Shown here in pieces: positions 54,331-63,351 of a stretch of 64,000 bases of DNA (its first letter is position 1; every line of letters starts with the position of its first letter). A program made the position numbers and the translations under genes. The notes beneath the pieces are model-generated. The model did not search any database. It had not been told where the DNA came from and saw only the letters and a list, made by a program, of their open reading frames with translations. The stretch spans positions 62,001 through 126,000 of the forward strand of contig CAWGGX010000004.1 in assembly GCA_963822215.1 (NCBI GenBank), read 5' to 3'. Source of the stretch: Roseiarcus sp963822215. Lineage in GTDB: Bacteria > Pseudomonadota > Alphaproteobacteria > Rhizobiales > Beijerinckiaceae.

Positions 54331-55446
54331 ACGGCTTGCTCCTGCTCAAGCGCGCGATGGATCGCCCAGATGAAGCCGGCGAGTTCGCGCGCGACCGCCG
54401 TGACGGCGACGCTCTTCGTCTTGCCTTTGCGCATCAGCGCCCGGTAGCGCGCGGTGAGCCGCATCTGCGCCTTCCAGGCGATCCGCCGCGCCGCCGGCGG
54501 CGCCGCCTCGACCCGGGCGAGCTTGGCCTGACCGATGCGCGCAGGAAAGCGATGGCGCCAAGCGCTCTCGATCAGGGTTTTGCGCGCCCGGCCGTTGCCG
54601 GCCTTGGTGATGCCGAAGCGCCTGAACTCGGTCGCCGGTTGAGGACTCCGAGGGCACGAGCCCCAGCCAGGCCATCAACTCGCGCGGCGTCCGAAAGCGC
54701 CCGAGGTCGCCGACTTCGGCCAGAATCGCCGTCGCCGCGACGAGGTCGATCCCGCGCATCGCCATCAGCGCCGTGACCATCGGCGCCAGCGACCAATCGG
54801 GAACCGCCTCCTCGATCGCCTTCTCCAGCCGGGCGATGCGCGCCTTCGCCTCGTCCATCGCGGCCACCTGCTCCTCGAAGGCGATGCGCTGCTCGAGATG
54901 GGCGAAAGCTTGGCTCGCCAGCCACTTCCGGTGCGCGCCGCCCCATGTCTTCTTACCGGGATAGACGCGTCCGAGACGCAAAAGGAAGGCGCCGGTCTGC
55001 TGGCGCTTGATCCTGAGGTCGAAGGCGGCCGTCGAGCGCGCCCGCACCAGATCGCGCATCGCCTCGTGCCGCTCGTCCGGCGTCCACACGGCGGTGAGCT
55101 CGCCGGCCCGCAGCAAGCGCGCCAGATTCAAGGCGTCGCGGCGATTGGTCTTCACCCGATCGCCCGGCTTGCGCGGAATGAGCGAGGGCGCGACCACCCG
55201 GCACGCATGCCCAAGCTCGCCGATCAGCCGATAAAGACCGTAGCCGGTCGGCCCCGCCTCGTAACAGAACGTCAGCTTGTCGTGCTTGCCAGACAGGCGG
55301 CGGACCAGCTTCGTCACCGCAGCCTCGTTCGCCTCGATCTCCCCGAGAAACCTCGCCTCGGCCGCGCCTCCGCCGTCAGCCAACCCTACCGCGATACTCG
55401 ACTTCGACACGTCCATGCCGACGAAAACTTCGCTATAATCTTTCAT
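54324..55446 (-). pseudogene. IS110-family transposase, frameshifted
   Basis: A DEDD transposase of about 373 residues. The N-terminal RuvC-like domain has EVFVGMDVSKSSIAVG (first Asp), FCYEAGPTGYGLYR (Glu) and KTNRRDALNLARLLRAGELT (Asp pair). The C-terminal transposase_20 domain has MRGIDLVAATAILAEVGDLG. After SESSTGDRV (about 54630) the frame shifts by one base; in the corrected frame RRFGITKAGNGRARKTLIES continues to TGA at 54324-54326. GGAGGA lies upstream of ATG. The ends of the element are not resolved. Confidence 0.8.
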
Positions 55447-55872
55447 GGCTCGTCCTCCTTGCGTGAGGCTCCGCCCGGCCTATCCGGGCAACCCTCGCAA
55501 CGCGCATCGAGGGCGAGCCGCCGCCTCAGCGCAAGGACATACAGTCTTCGTCCCCCCGGGCTCTTCGACCCGGGGGTCGCTCCTCGCAATGACGGTCGCG
55601 GGTTGTTTGAATGGATTCGGTCGTTTCGGTGCGTCGCCTAACAATGGCGCGCTGCGTGGCGCGCGCGAGGGCGGGGTCGTCACAGTAGCAGCGCGGGGGC
55701 ATCGCCCGGCCGCGAGGGCTGACGGCGCGCCGAACGCGTCGGCGGGTTCCGCTGTGCAATTGCGGGGCCAGACTGTCAATCTACGCATGCCTAAGACGTT
55801 CAGGCCTAAACAGCATCTCGACTCGGTCCTTCACCCATGCTTCAATATATCAGAGCGGTTCGGGTGGAGTTG
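55447..55872. other. Non-coding region upstream of IS110 transposase
   Basis: No gene is supported. For IS110 elements the non-coding end next to the gene start can encode the guide (bridge) RNA; I could not draw a firm structure here. A CCCGGGGG...CCCGGGGG-type hairpin and a CAATGACGG repeat lie at 55545-55600. Confidence 0.35.
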
Positions 55873-56199
55873 ATGGCCAAGGCAAGCGGATATTCATTGA
55901 CGGCAAACGACGCGCCGATGGTATTGGGTATGGACGCCCCCGGCGATCGTGAACACGATATTGCGGGCTGGTTCGGCGTGAACCAAGGGCGCGTTGCAGA
56001 AGTTAAGGCCGGGAAATTCGGAACCCCGTCGGTCGCCCCTACCAACCAATTGCCGCCAAAAGGTCCCCCAGGCATCAAAGGGAGAAGATTGCGTGCCGCA
56101 GTCGATGGCGTATTGGCATCGCTTTCAAAAGGAAATAGCGCGGAGGCCGTGGCGAAGTTGCAGACGGCAATCGCCGTTTATGACGCTGACGAAGCGTAG
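55873..56199 (+). CDS. Small putative DNA-binding protein, 108 aa
   Basis: The segment DREHDIAGWFGVNQGRVAEV looks like a helix-turn-helix, and GPPGIKGRRLRAAVDGVLAS follows; proteins of this type occur as small hypotheticals in Hyphomicrobiales. Start ATG 55873 with GTGGAG just upstream; ATG 55837 lacks an SD. Its end overlaps the original 3' end of the convergent methyltransferase gene by 22 nt. Confidence 0.6.
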   Translation: MAKASGYSLTANDAPMVLGMDAPGDREHDIAGWFGVNQGRVAEVKAGKFGTPSVAPTNQLPPKGPPGIKGRRLRAAVDGVLASLSKGNSAEAVAKLQTAIAVYDADEA

Positions 56200-57082
56200 T
56201 CGCCTTTTCGTTCAAGGTCTCGTCGGCAGGGAGGAACCCAAATAAGGCGCGGTTCTTTTCGCCCCGGCTTCTCCCAGACGAACCATGCATAGCTGGTTGC
56301 CGTGGTCGCCGTGATATCCAAGCGCCCCTTAATCATTGCGTGCCTGTCCGGTTAACGCCCACACCCACCAGGGCTGGTGATGGTTATCAAACCGGCCATG
56401 GAAATCCGCCAGAGCGACGATCTGGGTTTCCCCAGTCAGTCCCAGAGTTTCATGAGCTTTTTCCGTATGACGCGGCATATGCTGCCTATCTTGATCGCGC
56501 GCGTTGGCCTGTCGGCTTTGTCTGGCCATATTGCGGCCAGATCGCTCTGCACGTGGACGCATCCTACATCTAGGGGCTGTGGGCGTTAACCGGATAGGCA
56601 CGAATCATTGGAACTCGCTCAACGAACTGCGCAAACTTGGTCGGTGGCGTTTTCGTATATATTCTCTCGTACCTTCCAACGCTTTCTAGGAAGACTGTCC
56701 TTGCAAGGATTGCAACACCCCTCCGCGCGACCCGAAAGGCGCGCGTAACAAATTCTTCGGCGAGACGGAAGGGCGGGTTCGTGATTACCCAGTCAACAGC
56801 GTTCGTTTCATAAGGATAGGTCAGAAAATCTCGCACGGGCGCATATCCGTAGTGGAATGCGTCGGCGCACCGAACTTCTCCAAAATACTCCTTTAGAACC
56901 TTGGCCATATGGCCAGCCCCGCAAGCTGGTTCAAGGCAGCTCATCGAGGCCAGCGCCAACTTATTGTCGATGACGTATTCGACTAGCGCTCGAGTGGCCC
57001 AGGGAGGCGTAGGAAAATCATCCGGGCTGTCCTTCGGCTCGATCCGCTGAGCCGTCACCGCGTGTGACTGGTATTTCATCAT
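56178..57082 (-). pseudogene. N6-adenine DNA methyltransferase, split by a miniature IS1595 element
   Basis: SAM-dependent methyltransferase with motif I LEPACGAGHMAKVL and catalytic NPPF in WVITNPPFRLAEEF, which indicates amino-methylation of adenine. The frame runs to FVERVPMI, then enters the inserted element and stops after 8-10 foreign residues. Beyond the element the same frame resumes as KGRLDITATTATSYAWFVWE and ends TAA at 56178-56180. Removing the insert and one target copy restores about 210 residues. The truncated form may still fold because all catalytic motifs are upstream. It is an orphan: no restriction enzyme lies nearby. Confidence 0.78.
56339..56602 (+). mobile_element. 264-bp miniature/deleted IS1595-type element with 8-bp target duplication
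   Basis: Terminal inverted repeats of 25 bp (one mismatch) begin CGTGCCTRTCCGGTTAACGC. The insertion is flanked by AATCATTG at 56331-56338 and 56603-56610, an 8-bp duplication as expected for IS1595. Inside, the plus strand reads PEFHELFPYDAAYAAYLDRA and WPVGFVWPYCGQ, the N-terminus of an IS1595 transposase, so it is an internally deleted derivative. Confidence 0.85.
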
Positions 57083-57311
57083 GGGCGCGTGTCCCCGGCG
57101 GCCTCCCGCCGCTTCGTCAGCTTGCGGCGTCCGTGGTTAACACGCCCTTAACCATCACAGCACTGTCGGAAAATACAGAACAGGGATTCCGACTCAGGAT
57201 ACCGGGATGCGGTGCTGTCCTATCCGCCGCAGGCCGCCAGCAGGCTCACAGACGCGAAGGCGGACCGTCCCACCGCAATGGAGAGTTGAGGCGACGCGGG
57301 CCTTCGCCCCC

Positions 57312-58652
57312 TCACACCGCCGTCCCCCACAGATCGTAAGCGTCCGCCCGGTCGATCCTGACGGTCGCGAGGTCGCCGGCGCGCAGGGGGCGGCGGGTGG
57401 CGATGTGCACGGTCCCGTCGATCTGCGGCGCGTCGCCCTTGGTCCGGCCCTTGGCCGTATGCGCGCCGCCCTCATCGACGATCGCCGCAACGCGCTTGCC
57501 GACCTTGGCTGCGAGTTTTTTGGCGCTGATCGCCTGGGCGCGCAGCATGAAGCGCTTGTGGCGCGCGGCCTTGACCTCAGGCGGGACCGGCTCGAGCCCG
57601 AGACCGTTCGCCTCCGCGCCCGCGACCGGCTCATATTGGAACGCCCCGACACGGTCGAGCTTGGCTTCGTCCAGCCAGTCGAGCAGCGTGCCAAAATCCT
57701 CCTCCGTCTCGCCCGGGAAGCCGACGATGAAGGTCGAGCGCAGGGTGAGATCGGGGCAGGCCGAGCGCCAGGCCTTGATCCGCTCCAGCGTCTTCTGCTG
57801 GTCGCCCGGCCGGCGCATCGCCTTCAGCACGCGCGGCGAAGCGTGCTGGAAGGGGATGTCGAGGTAGGGCAGCACACGGCCCTCGGCCATCAGCTCGATC
57901 ACGTCGTCCACATGCGGATAGGGATAGACGTAGTGCAGCCGCACCCACACGCCGAGCGAGCCGAGCTCGCGGGCGAGGTCGAGGAAGCGCGCCGAAACCT
58001 CGCGGTCGCGCCAGGGGCTCGTCACGTAGCGGAGGTCGCGGCCGTAGGCGCTGGTGTCCTGCGAGATCACCAGAAGCTCCTTGACCCCCGCCTTGACCAG
58101 CTTCTCCGCCTCGCGCAGGACTTCGCCGGCCGGCCGCGAAACGAGGTCGCCGCGCAGCTTCGGGATGATGCAGAAGGTGCAGCGGTTGCGGCAGCCCTCG
58201 GAGATCTTCAGGTAGGCGTAGTGGCGCGGCGTCAGCTTCACCCCCTGCTCGGGCATGAGGTCGACGAACGGGTCGTGTGGCGCGGGCGCCGCGGCGTGCA
58301 CCGCCTCCATCACGCTCTCATAGGCCTGCGGGCCGGTGATCGCCGACACGTTCGGGAAGGCGTCGCGGATCGCGTCCGGCTCCGCCCCCATGCAGCCGGT
58401 CACGATGACCCGGCCGTTCTCGGCCATCGCCGCGCCGATCGCGTTGAGCGATTCAGCCTTGGCGCTGTCGAGGAAGCCGCAGGTGTTGACGATCACGGCG
58501 TCGGCGCCGGCGTGGGTCTTGGAGAGCGCGTATCCTTCCGCACGAAGCCGAGTGAGGATGCGCTCGCTGTCGACCAGCGCCTTCGGGCAGCCGAGCGAGA
58601 CGAAGGAGATGCGCGGCGCGGCGCGCGCCTCGCGGTCGGAAAGGTCGGTCAT
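57312..58652 (-). CDS. rimO: Ribosomal protein S12 methylthiotransferase
   Basis: Radical SAM enzyme adding a methylthio group to Asp of ribosomal protein S12. The N-terminal UPF0004 domain has SLGCPKALVDSE and NTCGFLDSAKAES and the third Cys in VTGCMGAEP; the radical SAM cluster is CRNRCTFCIIPKLRG; a C-terminal TRAM domain follows. 446 residues, full length. It marks the return to core genome after the accessory zone. Confidence 0.95.
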   Translation of the reverse strand: MTDLSDREARAAPRISFVSLGCPKALVDSERILTRLRAEGYALSKTHAGADAVIVNTCGFLDSAKAESLNAIGAAMAENGRVIVTGCMGAEPDAIRDAFPNVSAITGPQAYESVMEAVHAAAPAPHDPFVDLMPEQGVKLTPRHYAYLKISEGCRNRCTFCIIPKLRGDLVSRPAGEVLREAEKLVKAGVKELLVISQDTSAYGRDLRYVTSPWRDREVSARFLDLARELGSLGVWVRLHYVYPYPHVDDVIELMAEGRVLPYLDIPFQHASPRVLKAMRRPGDQQKTLERIKAWRSACPDLTLRSTFIVGFPGETEEDFGTLLDWLDEAKLDRVGAFQYEPVAGAEANGLGLEPVPPEVKAARHKRFMLRAQAISAKKLAAKVGKRVAAIVDEGGAHTAKGRTKGDAPQIDGTVHIATRRPLRAGDLATVRIDRADAYDLWGTAV

Positions 58653-59063
58653 GGCGTCCGCTTGCCACGCGGCGGCGGCCGGAACAAGGCGCGCCCGTCG
58701 TTCCGGGGCGAGGATTCAACCGTTTCAAAGCGTTGCGGGACAATTTGCGGGCGATCGTAACCCCCAAGGTGAGCGACGTTGGGCATTGCAACACAACACG
58801 CTCATCCTGAGGAGCCGCGTGAAACGCGGCGTCTCGAAGGATGATGCAGCGGACGGCAACCTTCGTGCGCTCTGGAGCGTCCTTCGAGACGCGCCGCCTG
58901 CGGCGCCGCTCCTCAGGACGAGGGGCGTGCTTGGGAGTTACGGCCGATCGTCCGACTGACCGGCGGGGGAGCGTCCCTTCTCCCTCCCCGGGCTTGACCC
59001 GGGGATCACGGGGAGAAGGCTCGCCCCAGCCCTCTCCCCGCTGAAGCGGGGCGAGGGGGCGCC
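58653..59063. repeat. Intergenic region with two palindromic repeats
   Basis: 58801-58922 is a long imperfect inverted repeat: CTCATCCTGAGGAGC pairs with GCTCCTCAGGACGAG, and CGTCTCGAAGGA pairs with TCCTTCGAGACG. 58981-59063 is a CCCTCTCCCCGC..GCGGGGCGAGG-type repeat related to 4126-4178. No gene. Confidence 0.6.
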
Positions 59064-60014
59064 CTACAGCTCCATCTCCGGCCCGAGCGGCACGATGCCG
59101 GTCGGATTGATGCCGCGGTGGCTCTGGTAATAGTGGTGCTTGATGTGGAAGAAATCGACCGTCTCGGCCACGCCCGGCCAATGGTAGAGTTCGCTGAGGT
59201 AGCGGCTCAGCGCCGGATAGTCCTTGATCCGCCTGAGGTTGCACTTGAAGTGGCCGAAATAGACAGGGTCGAAGCGGACCAGGGTGGTGAAGAGCCGCCA
59301 GTCGGCCTCGGTGAGTCGTTCGCCGGTGAGGAACCGGGAATTCGCGAGCCGCGCCTCGAGCCCGTCGAGCGTCTCGAACAGCGCCCGGAACGCCTCCTCG
59401 TAGGCCTCCTGGGTCGTGGCGAAGCCCGCGCGATAGACGCCGTTGTTGACCGTCGCGTAGATGCGGGCGTTCAGCGCGTCGATCTCGGGTCGCAGATCTT
59501 TGGGGTAATAGTCGCCCTCCGCGGCGCCGAGGCCGTCGAAGGCGGAGTTGAACATGCGGATGATCTCGGACGACTCGTTGTTGACGATCGTGTTCGATTC
59601 CCTGTCCCACAGCACCGGGACCGTGACGCGGCCAGTGAAGTCGGGACGCGCCTTGACGTAGAATTGGCTCAGCGTTTTGAAGCCGAAGATCGGGTCGGGA
59701 ATGACGCCGCGCCCCTCGTCAAAGGTCCAGCCGCGGTCGGCCATGAGCCAGTGGACCACCGAGAGCGAGATCATGCTCTCGAGCCCCTTGAGCTTGCGGA
59801 AAATGAGGGTTCGATGCGCCCACGGGCAGGCGAGCGACACGATCAGGTGGTAGCGCCGCGCCGCGGCGTGAAAGCCGCCGGCGCCGGTCGGCCCGGGCGC
59901 GCCGTCGGCCGTGACCCAGTTGCGGAACGGCGAGTCGGGGCGGACGAAATGGCCTATCCGGTCGCGCGGAAAATCCTCGTCCGCTCGCCAGTCGCCGTTC
60001 ACCACAACGCCCAT
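59064..60014 (-). CDS. Glutathionyl-hydroquinone reductase (Xi-class GST)
   Basis: A 316-residue cytosolic enzyme that reduces glutathionyl-hydroquinones. The thioredoxin domain has the active-site CPWAHR in VSLACPWAHRTLIFRKLKGL and the glutathione contact VPVLWDRESNTIVNNESSEI. The helical domain has LTEADWRLFTTLVRFDPVYF. This is the YqjG/Xi pattern. Monocistronic between repeat-rich gaps. Confidence 0.92.
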   Translation of the reverse strand: MGVVVNGDWRADEDFPRDRIGHFVRPDSPFRNWVTADGAPGPTGAGGFHAAARRYHLIVSLACPWAHRTLIFRKLKGLESMISLSVVHWLMADRGWTFDEGRGVIPDPIFGFKTLSQFYVKARPDFTGRVTVPVLWDRESNTIVNNESSEIIRMFNSAFDGLGAAEGDYYPKDLRPEIDALNARIYATVNNGVYRAGFATTQEAYEEAFRALFETLDGLEARLANSRFLTGERLTEADWRLFTTLVRFDPVYFGHFKCNLRRIKDYPALSRYLSELYHWPGVAETVDFFHIKHHYYQSHRGINPTGIVPLGPEMEL

Positions 60015-60427
60015 CGCCAGTGTCTCCCGCAGACGAACTGGAAGCGCCTATAACATGGGGCCTGCCGGCGCCGAAAACGATCCCCCTTCTCCGCGAAGCG
60101 GGGAAGGTGGCCGGAGGCCGGATGGAGTGCGGAAAGCAGTTAGGGTCCGACGAAGGTTCGCAATGATGGCGCGGCGGGCCATGCGGGGCGGCGTGACTCG
60201 GAACCGACCTCGGGAGTCGCCCTCAAATCATCCAGCTCTGAGCAGGATTGCGCGGACTGCGCCTCGCCAACGGACGGCGCGCGTCCCGCGCGCCCATTGC
60301 CCGTCGAAAGACGGGCGTCCTTTCGGACGCCCTTTGGGGCGGCGAGACGCCGCCCGTCCGACCGCCGCAAGCATCCGTTGGGCGGCCAACGAGAGTTTGC
60401 TTAGCCTTCGCCGCGGACGCGTGGCCT
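60015..60427. repeat. Intergenic region with palindromic repeats
   Basis: 60081-60125 is a CCCCTTCTCCGCGAAGCGGGG repeat remnant (shown in part). 60270-60360 belongs to an ACGGACGGCGCGCGTC...GGCGAGACGCCG repeat family also seen at 62308-62365 and 62496-62555. No gene. Confidence 0.5.
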
Positions 60428-61039
60428 TCAGTCCTTCGGGTTCGTTGCGTCCTCGCACCAGGTCGAGGCCGTCTCGACGTCGCCGGTCCACGTGTAGATG
60501 GCGAGCAGCGGGTCCGCGCCGGCGCGCATCGCATGCGCCTCGCCACTCCGATGGAGCACGATATCGCCGGGCCTGAGGCGGCGCGTGGCGGATCCGACGG
60601 TCCACGTCGTTTCCCCGACGAGCAGCGTGTAGACCTCCACCGCCCGGTGGCGGTGAGGCGGGTAGAACAGCCCCGGCGCCAGCAAGAGCAGCCCCAGACA
60701 GACCGAATCGCTCCGCCAGGGCGCGACAGGCCCGATCAGTTCCGCCCACTTGAGACCGCGCTCGAGGCCCGGCGCGTCGGGCCGCGCTGCATAGCCGCTG
60801 CGCCACGGAAGATCGGCGGCGACCGGCCTCAGAGACTCCGCCAGATCGGGCGCTGTCCGCTCGGCGAGCGCGAGCGCCGTCTCGAGCGCGTCGACCGGCT
60901 CGCCCGGCCTCTGCGGCTCGGGAGCCCGCTCGACCGCATCGATCAGCGCCGTCGCGTGCGCCAGCTCCGCGCTCGCGGCGTCCCCGCCGGACACGCTGCG
61001 GCCGGTCGCGGCGCCCGGGGAACCAACTCGATGCGCCAT
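60428..61039 (-). CDS. Cupin, DMSP-lyase-like (DddQ/DddL type) protein
   Basis: A cupin of about 203 residues. The core has YPPHRHRAVEVYTLLVGETT (two His and Glu metal ligands), GDIVLHRSGEAHAMRAG (third His), and the upstream GPVAPWRSDSVCLGLLLLAPG, the pattern of the dimethylsulfoniopropionate lyase family. Many such terrestrial proteins act on other substrates, so DMSP cleavage is only a family-level guess. I use ATG 61039; a better SD (GGGGAGAC) precedes ATG 61133 in another frame, so the true N-terminus may need a frameshift. Confidence 0.7.
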   Translation of the reverse strand: MAHRVGSPGAATGRSVSGGDAASAELAHATALIDAVERAPEPQRPGEPVDALETALALAERTAPDLAESLRPVAADLPWRSGYAARPDAPGLERGLKWAELIGPVAPWRSDSVCLGLLLLAPGLFYPPHRHRAVEVYTLLVGETTWTVGSATRRLRPGDIVLHRSGEAHAMRAGADPLLAIYTWTGDVETASTWCEDATNPKD

Positions 61040-61354
61040 CGCGGCGCGACCCGCCTCACGGAGGGGAGGCCGAGATAGTCGGCCGCTCCAATCTCCAGGG
61101 CTTCGACGGCGCCGGCGTCGGACTCTGTCGTCATGTCTCCCCGTCTTTCGTAAGGGTCGCGCCGGCCGAGGTCGTCTTCTGCGCCGCATGTCCGCGGGGC
61201 GTAGAGCCGGGAGCGAAGCCATCGGTCAGAATGATGCCCTCTACAGGATATATTAAATTGACAGACTTTATATGATCGCCTTCGAAATGGATTAGCGCCG
61301 GCCGGAGATCCGCTTTGCCGGCGGCTTTGGCGCGGCGAAACACGAGGACCAAAG
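61040..61354. other. Divergent gap, possible second start for the cupin
   Basis: Contains ATG 61133 with a strong SD reading MTTESDAGAVEALEIGAADY in a frame that does not match the cupin. Upstream is an AT-rich TATTAAATTGACA segment (about 61251-61263) that could be a promoter element. No separate gene is certain. Confidence 0.35.
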
Positions 61355-62272
61355 TTGGCGACGAGCGCGTATGTGATTCTCGATGGGGGAATGGGCCGGC
61401 TTCTCGAGAGCATGGGCGCTCCCTTCCGGCTGCCCGAGTGGTCCGCCCTCTCGCTGATCGAGGCGCCCGAATTCGTAACCCGGGCGCACCAGGCTTATGT
61501 CGAGGCCGGCGCCGACATCATCACGGCGAACTCCTACGGTCTCCTGCCGCACATGATCGGCGAGGAGCGATTTCGTCTGCAAGGTCGCGTGCTGGCGGCC
61601 AGGGCCGGCCGGATTGCGCGCGCCGTGGCGAGCACTGCGCCGCGTCCCGTTCAGGTGGCCGGATCGTTGCCGCCGCTGTTCGGCAGTTATAAGCCCAAGC
61701 GCTTCAACGCGGAGGCGGCGCCGGCGGTCCTCAGCGAGTTGGTCGAGGGCCTCGTCGCTCATGTCGATCTTTGGCTGATCGAGACCCAGAGTTCGACGCG
61801 CGAAGCCTTCGCCGCGCTCGCCGCGGTCAACGGGACTGACCGTCCCAGCTACGTGTCGTTCACACTGCGCGACGAGGAGGGCCGCTCGGGCCCCCCGGAA
61901 TTGCGCTCGGGCGAACCCGTTGGCGAAGCGGTCGAGGCGACGCTCGAGCGCGGGGTCGCGGCGGTTCTGTTCAATTGCAGCCAACCCGAGGCGATGAGCG
62001 CCGCCGTCGTCGCGGCCCGTCGCGCGATCGACGGCGCTGGACGCCGGAACGTCGGGCTCGGCGTCTACGCAAACGCCTTTGCGCCTGAACCTCTGTCGGA
62101 CGAACCCTACGCAGGACTATCGCAGTTGCGCGCAGACCTCGATCCGGCGGCCTATCTGCGTTGGATACGAGCCTGGATCGCGGTTGGAGCGACCATCGTC
62201 GGCGGCTGCTGCGGCATAGGCCCGGACCATATCGCAGCCATTCGGCGGGACCGCGAAACCGCAGCGGGCTGA
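61355..62272 (+). CDS. Homocysteine S-methyltransferase family protein
   Basis: A 305-residue zinc-dependent methyltransferase domain (MmuM/BHMT type). The zinc cysteines are C in VLFNCSQPEAM and the CC pair in GGCCGIGPDHIAAI. ILDGGMGRLLESMG and EAGADIITANSYGLLP are typical of the N-terminal half. It transfers methyl from a methylated donor such as S-methylmethionine to homocysteine; the donor is unknown. Start TTG 61355 with GAGG upstream. Confidence 0.88.
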   Translation: MATSAYVILDGGMGRLLESMGAPFRLPEWSALSLIEAPEFVTRAHQAYVEAGADIITANSYGLLPHMIGEERFRLQGRVLAARAGRIARAVASTAPRPVQVAGSLPPLFGSYKPKRFNAEAAPAVLSELVEGLVAHVDLWLIETQSSTREAFAALAAVNGTDRPSYVSFTLRDEEGRSGPPELRSGEPVGEAVEATLERGVAAVLFNCSQPEAMSAAVVAARRAIDGAGRRNVGLGVYANAFAPEPLSDEPYAGLSQLRADLDPAAYLRWIRAWIAVGATIVGGCCGIGPDHIAAIRRDRETAAG

Positions 62273-62307
62273 CGACCGTCCGATCGAGCGTCGCCGGCGG
62301 ACGGCTC

Positions 62308-62683
62308 ACGGACGGCGCCGCGTCTCGCGCGCCTTCAGGGCGGCGAGACGCCGCCCGTCCGCATGTGTCCGTCGCGCGACCGAGGAGACTCGGCTCTAGC
62401 GTTTCGCCGCGCGCGCGACCGAGCCGGAGGCGCCGTCGCGGAACTGGCGGACCATGATCGCGGCAACGTCGGCGGCCGGGATGCCGCCCGCCGGAACGGA
62501 CGGCGCGCGTCTCGCGCGCCTTCAGGGCGGCGAGACGCCGTCCGTCCGCATGTGTCCATCGGGCGGCCTAGGAGATTCGGCTCTAGCTCTTCGCCGCGGG
62601 CGCGACCGAGCCGGAGGCGCCCTCGCGGAACTGGCGAACCGTGATCGCAGCGACGTCGGCCGCCGGGATGCCCCCCGCCGGAT
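62308..62683. repeat. Tandem direct repeat of about 188 bp at an SDR gene 3' end
   Basis: Unit 1 (62308-62495) and unit 2 (62496-62683) are closely similar. Each starts ACGGACGGCG, carries the palindromic GGCGAGACGCCG part, then the last about 35 codons of the SDR gene. Unit 2 supplies the live end (stop at 62583); unit 1 is a dead copy ending in TAG at 62396-62398 on the minus strand. Confidence 0.75.
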
Positions 62684-63179
62684 CGCGGCCCATCGCCGTC
62701 AGGGTCTCGGCCACCCAGCCGGGCGAGACGGCGTTGACGCGGATCGTGATCGTCGGCTCGACCGCCGCGGCGCGCACGAAGGCCTCGACCGCGGAATTGA
62801 CCGTGGTGATGATCGCGCTGCCCGGCGAAGGATATTGCGCGGCGAGGCCGGTGGTCAGGGTGATCGCGCCGCCGGGCCTCACGCTCTTCGCTCCGTAGCG
62901 GACGACGTTGACCTGACCCAAGAGCTTGTTGGCGAGCGAGAAGGTCCAGTCCTCGTCGGTCAACTGATCCCAGGGCTTGAACCTCGCCGCGCCGCCGGTG
63001 CAGACGATCCCGTCGACTGGGCCGACGCGCGCGAACAGCGCCGCGAGCGATTTCGGATCTGAGATGTCGACTTTCTCGTCCGACGAGCGCGAAGCGCGGA
63101 TGCAGTTTTCCGCGCCGAGCGCCTTGACGACTTCCGCGCCGATCAAACCTGCTGCGCCGATGACCAGGATCTTGCCCAT
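62583..63179 (-). CDS. Short-chain dehydrogenase-like protein lacking YxxxK
   Basis: A 198-residue short SDR. The cofactor loop GAAGLIGAEV (8-17) and the CTGGAARF region are present, but the usual catalytic Tyr-xxx-Lys is replaced: the segment reads SAIITTVNSAVEAFVRAAAV. It may bind NAD(P) without classical SDR chemistry. A VSPGWVAET stretch follows, as in related short SDRs. GGACGAG precedes ATG. Its 3' end has been duplicated downstream. Confidence 0.82.
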   Translation of the reverse strand: MGKILVIGAAGLIGAEVVKALGAENCIRASRSSDEKVDISDPKSLAALFARVGPVDGIVCTGGAARFKPWDQLTDEDWTFSLANKLLGQVNVVRYGAKSVRPGGAITLTTGLAAQYPSPGSAIITTVNSAVEAFVRAAAVEPTITIRVNAVSPGWVAETLTAMGRDPAGGIPAADVAAITVRQFREGASGSVAPAAKS

Positions 63180-63351
63180 TGTCGCACTCGTCCTTTGGCG
63201 CGGGCGCCGATCGCCCGCGAAACCGCGAGCCTAAGCCCGAATGTCGAGGCGCGGCAATCGGCGGTTGAGACTCACCACCAAGGACACGAAGGATCACGAA
63301 GGGAACTTTCTGTTCCTTTGCGCCCTTGGTCGTGAAAAATCATCCCTACCG
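63180..63351. other. Short intergenic repeat after ahpF
   Basis: CACCAAGGACACGAAGG-type sequence (about 63275-63300) with a partly complementary CCTTTGCGCCCTTGG (about 63316-63330). It may act as a terminator or REP-like element downstream of the minus-strand ahpF. Confidence 0.35.

Noticed and set aside
61131..61352. 73-codon minus-strand frame (start TTG at 61352)
   Set aside because: TTG start without SD, overlaps the start of the homocysteine methyltransferase gene and a likely promoter.
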